A stretch of DNA of 11,825 nt from CAYQAJ01 sp964415245 (GTDB lineage: Bacteria; Planctomycetota; Planctomycetia; Pirellulales; Pirellulaceae), in assembly GCA_964415245.1 (NCBI GenBank), contig CAYQAJ010000158.1, positions 1 through 11,825 of the forward strand. The letters are read 5' to 3'. Made by a program: the position numbers and the translations under genes. Positions within the stretch are counted from its first letter, which is position 1. Every line of letters starts with the position of its first letter. Of this stretch, positions 6,381 to 11,825 are shown piece by piece. A model generated the notes under the pieces. That model saw only the letters and a program-made list of their open reading frames with translations. It was not told the DNA's origin and searched no databases.

Positions 6381-7010
6381 ATGGGTCGACCGCCCGACTT
6401 CTTTCGCGACTTCGGCATTCTGCCGGAAGACTTTCCGCCGCCGCCGGAAACGATTCGCGCAGGATTCTCCGCCGGGCGCGTGTTCGGACAGTATCTCGGT
6501 ACGTTCGTCATGTCCGCTCTCGGAATCGCGATCGGGCTGTTGATGGCGCTGACCATCATGTTCCCCATCAACATCATCGCGTCGGCTGCGGCGCTGGGCG
6601 GGTTTGCGGCGCTCGTGTACTTCGCCACGCGGAACGATTACCTGTGGGTCGAATTGCACGGCGACAAACTGCGAGCCCGACACCTTTATACGGGGCGCAT
6701 CGTGGAGCGCTCGATCGAGGAGGTCGACGAGCTGGTCACCCTGGTGTTCCGAGTGAAAACCGCGGCCACGCTCATTGCCGAGGCCTGGGTGGGTCGCGTG
6801 CGGGGAATCATGATCCGCTTTCGCGACAACCGCACGCCGCTGCAAGTGTGCCGATCGGATCCGAAGATGACCAACGCCAAGGAGCTGATCGAGGCGATCG
6901 TGTACCGCATGTCGGAAAAGGGCGAGGTCGACGCCGAAATCATCGACCTGGAAGGCAAACCGCTCGTCCGGCGGATATACTGGAGCGACGCTGGCAAAGT
7001 CAGCCGTTGA
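6381..7010 (+). CDS. Two-TM inner-membrane protein with a possible bacterial PH-like domain
   Basis: The product is 209 aa. Residues 1-30 are Pro/Phe-rich and probably cytoplasmic. Two adjoining membrane segments span about 39-60 and 63-82 (VMSALGIAIGLLMALTIMFP and IIASAAALGGFAALVYFATR). Residues 85-180 look like a small beta domain, with YLWVELHGDKLRARHLYTGR and VGRVRGIMIRFRDNRTPLQV; a two-TM hairpin followed by such a domain resembles bacterial PH-domain membrane proteins, but this is pattern-based. I know no function. The ATG at 6381 has no Shine-Dalgarno sequence; the upstream bases belong to the palindromic repeat. The gene is 42 bp from the selenoprotein candidate and may be co-transcribed with it. 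Confidence 0.8.
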   Translation: MGRPPDFFRDFGILPEDFPPPPETIRAGFSAGRVFGQYLGTFVMSALGIAIGLLMALTIMFPINIIASAAALGGFAALVYFATRNDYLWVELHGDKLRARHLYTGRIVERSIEEVDELVTLVFRVKTAATLIAEAWVGRVRGIMIRFRDNRTPLQVCRSDPKMTNAKELIEAIVYRMSEKGEVDAEIIDLEGKPLVRRIYWSDAGKVSR

Positions 7011-7052
7011 AGTGCACCGGGACAGCGATTCTGGCTTAAAAGGGGAACTTCG

Positions 7053-8291
7053 ATGAAAAGCAACCTCATGGTATTCGCGGTCGCGTCATGCTGTGGATTG
7101 GCGGCTTGGATCAACCCCGGCGAGATCGATCGCACGTGCCGCGTTCTGGGGAGTGAGCCGGAAGCCAGTCAGCACGATGCCGCCCGGGTGCACCGCCGCG
7201 CGGCCGATTGGCAGCCCACCAGGGAAGAACGGGCCTTCGACGAAATCGGCTGGGCCAAGGATATTCGCGAGGCACTGCGGCTGGCCAAGCAGCATGGCCG
7301 CCCGGTGTTCCTGTTCACTTACGACGGGGCGAACCTCACGTGTTACCGCTGCTGAGGGGGCGCCTCGGCCATGAGAACGAGTTCGTTCTCCAACGCGAAA
7401 GTCATCGACCTCTTAAACGGCTACTTCGTTCCCGTCCACATCAGCAACGACGACTGCCGGGAAGGGGGCCCGGCACCGCCCGAAGAACGGGAGCTGCGCG
7501 ACCGCATTTATCGCGCCGCGCTCGAAGCGGGCCTCGACGCCGGTACCGTGTGCGCGTATTTGGTTACGCCGGAGGGACGGCCGGTCGCCACCGCTCCGCT
7601 GAATCGGGACGTGGCCGCCGATCCCGTGAAGCTGGCCGAGCTCATGGAGCGGGTCATTCGCGAGCTCGGCGTAACCAAGGGCGAGCCGCTCGTCCGCCCA
7701 CTGCCGTACAAAGGGCCGAAGCCGGTTTCGCCCGATTCGCTGATGGTGCACGTCGTCACGCGGTATCTGGAGCGCAAGGGGGAGGAGCTGGTTCCGTACG
7801 ACGTTTCGGCGTCGCTGGGAACCAAACAGGCGATCGGCTGGGGCAACCTGCCGTCGGAAAGCTGGATCGAGCTAGGCAAGGACGACTGGCTCAAGCTGCT
7901 TCCGGCCGACGATATTGGTACCGACACCGCGTGGCAGCCCGACACGAAGGTGGCGGCGATGATGCTGCACCACTTTTACCCTCCGACCGAGAACACCGAC
8001 CTGGCCAAGAATCGCATGGACGAGCTCGCACTTTCGGCGAAAGTCGAATCGATCGACGACGGTGTAGTGCGGGCCCGCGTGGACGGCCATCTGCGGATGA
8101 AGCATCACTTCTATCACGACGACGACAACAACTTCGTGACGACCGATGTCGTCGGCTACCTGGAGTTTGACGCCGGCAAGAAGGGGATTCGCTCGCTGGT
8201 GCTGGTCACCGATGGCGCAACCTACGGCGGCAACACCGACTTCCTGCATCCATTCGGCGCGGCAGTGCGTTCGGTTGCGCCGCCGAAGTGA
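7053..8291 (+). CDS. Candidate selenoprotein: thioredoxin-fold protein with in-frame UGA (Sec101)
   Basis: Read through the TGA at 7353-7355, the gene encodes 412 residues with residue 101 as selenocysteine. It starts at ATG 7053 with AGGGGA 6 nt upstream. Residues 1-19 are a short hydrophobic export-like segment. Residues 66-132 read as the start of a thioredoxin fold: GWAKDIREALRLAKQHG, then the strand RPVFLFTYDG, then Cys97-Tyr-Arg-Cys100-UGA-Gly-Gly, then a helix and SNAKVIDLLNGYFVPVHIS. The C-terminal half (about 235-410) is a second, unrecognised domain containing TKVAAMMLHHFYPPTENTD and VVRARVDGHLRMKHHFYH. A product starting at ATG 7371 (weak GAGGGG 10 nt upstream) would lack the strand and CxxC, so two separate functional proteins seem unlikely. 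A nonsense mutation is the alternative. The role is probably a periplasmic or envelope thiol/selenol oxidoreductase (inference). Confidence 0.7.
7373..7390 (+). promoter_or_regulatory. Candidate bacterial SECIS hairpin downstream of UGA
   Basis: GAGAACG-AGUU-CGUUCUC is a perfect 7-bp stem with a 4-nt loop. It begins 17 nt after the UGA, and its loop begins 24 nt after it. Known bacterial SECIS elements are hairpins inside the coding sequence with a short apical loop carrying a G in its first two positions at about this distance; here the G is second. SelB would bind it to deliver Sec-tRNA. Function is inferred from geometry. Confidence 0.6.
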
Positions 8292-8343
8292 TGGATGTCG
8301 ATCGTTTCGCCGAACCGGCCGCTCGCCGCACAGGAACCGACGT

Positions 8344-9540
8344 TTGTCCGACCGCCCCGCTCCAGACGACGACGCGGCCTGGGCGCACTGGCGCGACCAG
8401 TGGCGATTCCCCGACGGTGTCACGTACCTGAACCACGGCTCGTTTGGGCCGCCCCCTTTGGCGGTGCGCCAGGCGCGGCGGGCGTGGATCGAACGGCTCG
8501 ATAATCAGCCGATGGACTTCTTCGTGCGGCAGTTCGAGCCGGCGTGGTTCGCGGCGCGGCAGCGGCTGGCGCAACTGGTCGGGACCGACGAGGCGAACCT
8601 GGTGCCCGTCGATAATGCCACCGCCGGAATGAACGTGGTGGCGGCCGCGTTTTCGCTCACTCCAGGCGATGAGGTAGTCCTGACCGACCACGAGTATGGC
8701 GCGGTGCGGCGCATCTGGCAACGAGCATGTGCCCGCGCACGGACGGACGAGCCGAAGATCGCGACGCTGCCGGAGCGATTCACGTCGGCCGAGCAGGTGG
8801 TCGAGGCGATTCTCTCCTCGTTCACGCCGGCTACGCGACTGTTGGTGGTGAGCCACATCACGTCGCCGACGGCGATCATCCTGCCCCTACCCGAAATCTG
8901 CCGCGCGGCCCGCGAGCGCGGGGTCGCGGTTTGCGTCGACGGCCCGCACGCAGTCGCCCAAATCGATCTCAATATCGACTCGCTCGATTGCGACTACTAC
9001 ACGGCAAGCTGCCACAAGTGGTTGTCGGCGCCGTTCGGGTCGGGCTTTCTCTACGTTCACCCGCGTCGGCAGGAGGCGGTAAGCCCGCTGGTACTGAGCT
9101 GGGGGCGCCTTTCGCCGACCGAGCCCCGCCGCTGGGACGACGAGTTCGTGTGGTCGGGCACGCGCGATCCGTCGGCGTTTCTCGCCGTGCCCACGGCGAT
9201 CGAGTTTCTGGAAGACGTGGACTTCGAAGCCTTTCGAGCCCGAACGCACGCGCTGGCGCGGTATGCCCGCGAAAGCATCGCCGGCCTGGTCGGACTCGAA
9301 CCGCTGGTACCCGATAGTCCCGAGTGGTACGGCTCGATGGCGCATGTGCCGCTGCCGCCGAAGCGTGCCGAGGAACTCGACGCGCGGGAACTACAGAACG
9401 CGCTGTGGCGGAACTTCGGTATCGAAGTGCCGATCGTCGAGCATAACGGCCGCCGCGCGATTCGCGTCTCGTGCCACCTCTACAACAACCGCCGCGACAT
9501 CGACCGCCTGGTCAATGCCTTGGGCAAGCTGCTGGCGTAA
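8344..9540 (+). CDS. PLP-dependent class-V aminotransferase family enzyme (isopenicillin-N epimerase-like)
   Basis: This 398-aa protein is a fold-type I PLP enzyme of the class V aminotransferase/cysteine desulfurase superfamily. The start region TYLNHGSFGPPPLAVRQARR and the segment VPVDNATAGMNVVAAAFSL match the isopenicillin-N epimerase-like branch. Asp199 in VCVDGPHAVAQ should hold the pyridine nitrogen and Lys225 in SCHKWLSAPFGSGFLYV should form the Schiff base. The C-terminal small domain includes IRVSCHLYNNRRDIDRLV. The likely start is TTG 8344, with AGGAA 7 nt upstream giving MSDRPAPDDDAAW; the only in-frame ATG is deep inside the preceding gene. The true substrate is unknown; epimerase is a family label, not evidence of beta-lactam synthesis. 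It follows the selenoprotein candidate by 52 bp and may share its transcript. Confidence 0.92.
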   Translation: MSDRPAPDDDAAWAHWRDQWRFPDGVTYLNHGSFGPPPLAVRQARRAWIERLDNQPMDFFVRQFEPAWFAARQRLAQLVGTDEANLVPVDNATAGMNVVAAAFSLTPGDEVVLTDHEYGAVRRIWQRACARARTDEPKIATLPERFTSAEQVVEAILSSFTPATRLLVVSHITSPTAIILPLPEICRAARERGVAVCVDGPHAVAQIDLNIDSLDCDYYTASCHKWLSAPFGSGFLYVHPRRQEAVSPLVLSWGRLSPTEPRRWDDEFVWSGTRDPSAFLAVPTAIEFLEDVDFEAFRARTHALARYARESIAGLVGLEPLVPDSPEWYGSMAHVPLPPKRAEELDARELQNALWRNFGIEVPIVEHNGRRAIRVSCHLYNNRRDIDRLVNALGKLLA

Positions 9541-9586
9541 CGGCTTGTCGGCGGAATACGTCTTGCTCCGGCCGCACTGCACTAGT

Positions 9587-10178
9587 CTACTGCTCATCGG
9601 ATGTGTCCGTTTCCTTCGCCAGTTCCAGGATTCTTTTCAAGGAAAGCTGATAGCCGTGTGCTTCGCTGCCGACGCCGGCGGTTTGCTTCCAAATGTAGAT
9701 GGTGACATAGGAGTTCTTCCGGTAGTTATCTCGTGCCGCGAGAAGCAGGGAGACGGAATCTTCGTTCATCTTGCCGCGCTCGGCACGAGAGGCGCTTGGG
9801 CCAGAGCTGTCATCGGCGAGAAGCCATGCGGTCATCAGCACATCTTGCTCCTTGGGCAGCGGTGAGCAGTCGAAGGCGATTTCCACCCAATCGAGCGGCG
9901 GGTCCTCGGTCTGCAGCTCGTGACTCCACGACTTGATCGAGATACCCACTTCGTGCAGCCTGTCGGTGTTCCAGCCGTTTACGTTCCAGATCGGACTGAA
10001 AGCCGTAGTTGGGAGATTAGGCGTTGCGACAACAGGCTTGCCGGCAACGGTGTTCGAATCCTGTACGCCCGTCGTACGCTGCCCTGATTCATTCTCGGCG
10101 ACGGTTCCACCGTCGACTGCGGGATTCGCGGAGGCCCCTCCTGCACTGAACTGGGAACGCGACATCGACGAGGCGATC
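9587..10178 (-). CDS. Hypothetical protein, 5' end lost in assembly gap
   Basis: The frame is open from the N gap to the stop at 9587, about 197 codons. An ATG at 10165 (MSRSQFSAGG) would give 193 aa but has no ribosome site, so the true start may lie in the gap. Residues after the Ala/Gly/Asn-rich start read SIKSWSHELQTEDPPLDWVE, then FDCSPLPKEQDVLMTAWLL, KMNEDSVSLLLAARDNY and SYVTIYIWKQTAGVG, suggesting a beta-sandwich-like domain with an acidic end (KETDTSDEQ). I do not recognise the family. It sits directly downstream of the ECF sigma gene, where a regulator or an anti-sigma partner is often found; no membrane segment is visible in the surviving part. Confidence 0.6.
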
Positions 10179-10278
10179 NNNNNNNNNNNNNNNNNNNNNN
10201 NNNNNNNNNNNNNNNNNNNNNNNNNNNNNNNNNNNNNNNNNNNNNNNNNNNNNNNNNNNNNNNNNNNNNNNNNNNNNN
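10179..10278. other. Assembly gap, 100 N
   Basis: Exactly 100 N bases mark a scaffold join of unknown real length. The gap falls between the end of the sigma factor gene and the downstream gene, so neither the sigma C-terminus nor the next gene's start can be read. Reading frames across it are not informative. Confidence 0.98.
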
Positions 10279-10754
10279 GTTGCGAGTGCGGATTGATAGC
10301 GGCGATGGGCCGCGCTGCTCGAAATACCGACAACCTCCCCGATCGACTGAAAACTGAGCCCGCCCCAAATGTGGGCTGCGACGATTTCGCGTTGTTCGGC
10401 CGGCAACGACGCCATGGCCCGCGCGACCGCCTGTGCATCGAGCGATTGGCTAGGGGACGACCGGAACCATTCGCTTCGATTCTGCGCCGCTTCCGTTTCA
10501 CGGCGCCGCCGTCGCCGCACGGCCCGGACGGCCATGAGCGCCTCGTTGCGGGTGGTGCGAAACAGCCATGCCAGGGGATCTCTCGGCGCGCGGGACTGCT
10601 CGGCCAGTTTCATAAAGGCCTGCTGCACGGCCGCTTCGGGATCGTCGCACAATTGCCGTGCGTACAGCACGAGCGCCGGCGCGTGCGCGTCGAACAGCCG
10701 ACCGATCAGTGCGGGCTCGACCATGTCACGCGCGTGTTCGTCGCTCTGGTTCAC
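10279..10754 (-). CDS. ECF-type RNA polymerase sigma factor, 3' end lost in gap
   Basis: 158 residues are visible. Sigma region 2 is at about 17-85: LIGRLFDAHAPALVLYARQL, DDPEAAVQQAFMKLAEQ and PLAWLFRTTRNEALMAVRAV. A basic run RRRRRR follows at about 80-85. Region 4 is at about 107-155, with VARAMASLPAEQREIVAAHI and the helix-turn-helix LSFQSIGEVVGISSSAAHRR. This is the small two-domain ECF layout and should control a specific regulon. The probable start is GTG 10754; an ATG 10 codons later (10724) is possible, and neither has a good Shine-Dalgarno sequence. The last few residues lie in the N gap. The upstream same-strand neighbour is the alpha-2-macroglobulin gene, 239 bp away with hairpins between, so a separate transcript is likely. 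Confidence 0.92.
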
Positions 10755-10855
10755 TACCCATAAGATGCCGTCGCGCGGCTTCTATCCCGCCCATTGTAGA
10801 AATCCGCCGCGACGAATGTGCAGAGGAACGATTCCGAGAGCCGACGCGACGGCGG

Positions 10856-10934
10856 GCTGGTTGTGGCGCGGTCTCCCGACCGCGACACCCGGCGCGCATG
10901 GAGTGGCACGGTCGGGAGACCGGCCACAACAAGC
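10856..10934. repeat. Imperfect inverted repeat, about 26-bp arms
   Basis: The left arm (10856-10882) holds GTTGTGGCGCGGTCTCCC and the right arm (10909-10934) holds GGGAGACCGGCCACAAC, pairing with one indel and one mismatch. The loop is about 26 nt. The element lies in the spacer between the alpha-2-macroglobulin and sigma genes. It codes for nothing and resembles a dispersed palindrome. Confidence 0.7.
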
Positions 10935-10963
10935 TGCATTTTTGCGAATTCAGATGCCGCTTC

Positions 10964-10988
10964 AGGTCCCGCTTGCCGAGCGGGACCT
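10964..10988 (-). terminator. Hairpin just past the alpha-2-macroglobulin stop
   Basis: AGGTCCCGCT and AGCGGGACCT form a perfect 10-bp stem with loop TGCCG, 5 nt downstream of the minus-strand stop codon. The position suits a transcript end, though no U tract follows. It could equally be another dispersed palindrome. Confidence 0.45.
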
Positions 10989-10993
10989 ACGCC

Positions 10994-11825
10994 CTACTCG
11001 TGGGCGATCTCTACTCGCAGCGGCTCGGCCCATTGTTTCTCTTCGGCCGTGTAGTAGAGGTACGCGCGAGAGGCCGGTCCCTCGTACTTGCCCGGTATCT
11101 CGGCCACCAAATCGAGGTTCAGCACGATTCGCTGGTCGCCTTTCACGTCGGGTCCGAGCGAGCGCCAGTAGAATACCAGCTCGCGCCCCTTCACTTCGTA
11201 GTAGTCGAACCGCCCAGCATCTTTCAGCTCCTTGAGCTGCTCGTGCCGCGGTTCGAGACCGGCGGGAAGCCCGACCACGGCGACGCTCATGGGTTGACCC
11301 TGGCCCGAGGTGTTGGAAAGCTCAACAGTCAACCCGACCGTGTCGCCAGCCGCCACGCGGTCGGCAGCCAGTTTTGTCGACAGTCGCAACGGGCACTCCT
11401 CCTGGCTGTTGGGCTGCGTCGTGCGGTAGCTCACGTCGAGCACGTAGGGCATCTTGTTGTCGCCGGTGAGGCTGATCTCCAGGCGATTGTCGCCCGAGGT
11501 GAACTCGCCGGCGATTCCTTCGAGCGAAATCGCGGTAAGCTGGCCGGCGGCGAACTGCTGCGATTGGATTTCCTCGCCTTCGCGCTTGAGCACGAGAGTG
11601 CCGTCGGTGGTGCGGCGGCTGCTGTGCTCCGAGTGCGCAATGAGCGCCTTGAGGGCCAGGATCGTGGCCTGCGTCGAGCCGAAACCGCCCGACCCCTGCC
11701 GGCTTTCGACAATCCAGCGAATGGCCTTGTCGGCTTGCGGCAGGTGGCCGCCGCTCTTAAGCCACGCCATCGCCGCCAGAGCCGTGGTCTCGACCTGCAT
11801 CGAAAGTCCGCCGCTGCGGGTGATC
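10994..11825 (-). CDS. Alpha-2-macroglobulin family protein, C-terminal part, 5' cut by window edge
   Basis: 277 residues are visible and the frame is open to the right edge. Bacterial alpha-2-macroglobulins are large envelope-associated protease traps. The start of the visible part is the end of the alpha-helical thioester domain: VETTALAAMAWLKSGGHL and GGFGSTQATILALKALIAHS are typical. Then come beta domains: LVLKREGEEIQSQQFAAG, PLRLSTKLAADRVAAGDTVG and VAVVGLPAGLEPRHEQL, ending in a receptor-binding-like domain with YYEVKGRELVFYWRSLG and GPASRAYLYYTAEEKQW. The thioester CxEQ motif, bait region and signal peptide would lie beyond the edge. A hairpin lies just past the stop. The adjacent ECF sigma gene may regulate it, but this is only proximity. 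Confidence 0.93.
   Translation of the reverse strand, partial: ITRSGGLSMQVETTALAAMAWLKSGGHLPQADKAIRWIVESRQGSGGFGSTQATILALKALIAHSEHSSRRTTDGTLVLKREGEEIQSQQFAAGQLTAISLEGIAGEFTSGDNRLEISLTGDNKMPYVLDVSYRTTQPNSQEECPLRLSTKLAADRVAAGDTVGLTVELSNTSGQGQPMSVAVVGLPAGLEPRHEQLKELKDAGRFDYYEVKGRELVFYWRSLGPDVKGDQRIVLNLDLVAEIPGKYEGPASRAYLYYTAEEKQWAEPLRVEIAHE

Noticed and set aside
5868..6845. A 325-codon minus-strand frame across the tRNA
   Set aside because: It is antisense to the tRNA and the gene at 6381. Its RARDSNPQPLAGHLISNQ string is a well-known false translation of the tRNA-Ser complement.
8146..8343. In-frame extension of the aminotransferase upstream to ATG 8146
   Set aside because: It overlaps the previous gene in another frame, is Arg/Ser-rich noise and lacks homology; TTG 8344 has a ribosome site.
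9587..10763. Long frames on both strands running through the N stretch
   Set aside because: They are open only because N codons cannot be stops; the gap is a placeholder of unknown true length.

Overview
The window looks like a chromosomal fragment of a planctomycete, probably close to the Pirellulales, taken from a draft or metagenome assembly. The DNA is GC-rich. Genes are separated by repeat-filled spacers. There are several secreted proteins of kinds typical of planctomycetes, an ECF sigma factor next to a bacterial alpha-2-macroglobulin, and a 100-N gap that marks a scaffold join. The taxonomic call is inference from protein style, not from a marker gene.

Layout, left to right. (1) A minus-strand RcnR/FrmR-type metal-sensing repressor (52-330) has its own G-tract operator just upstream (357-382). 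(2) After a 620-bp gene-poor stretch comes a plus-strand HtrA/Deg protease with a complete catalytic triad and two PDZ domains (1003-2574). (3) It converges on a minus-strand secreted protein of unknown function (2816-3310). (4) A spacer with a 130-bp perfect-ended palindromic repeat (3523-3652) leads to a HINT-type HIT hydrolase on minus (3768-4112) and a possible 44-aa protein. (5) A secreted plus-strand planctomycete protein (4473-5072) converges on a 100-aa minus-strand protein (5240-5542), with palindromic repeats between them. (6) A tRNA-Ser(CGA) (6124-6206) has a promoter, followed by a second copy of the palindromic repeat that runs into the start codon of a two-TM protein (6381-7010). 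(7) Next is a thioredoxin-fold gene (7053-8291) interrupted in frame by one UGA. (8) A PLP-dependent class-V aminotransferase family enzyme with a TTG start follows (8344-9540). (9) On the minus strand are a hypothetical protein broken by the N gap, an ECF sigma factor broken by the same gap, and the C-terminus of an alpha-2-macroglobulin running off the right edge.

The most interesting object is the gene at 7053-8291. A conventional gene caller would split it into two ORFs at 7353-7355. The UGA follows a CxxC motif directly (Cys97-Tyr-Arg-Cys100-UGA), in the active-site position of a thioredoxin fold, and the same frame stays open for 312 more codons. Seventeen nucleotides after the UGA begins a perfect 7-bp hairpin with an AGUU loop, which fits the geometry of a bacterial SECIS element. 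I read this as a probable selenoprotein with a Cys-Sec active site (C-Y-R-C-U). A nonsense mutation, or re-initiation at the ATG at 7371, remains the alternative.

The second theme is small dispersed palindromes. One family (GGGGACTGGCTC...) has three copies in the window, one cut by the left edge. A second family is built on TTGCGAATTCAG. Several other stem-loops lie just past gene ends.
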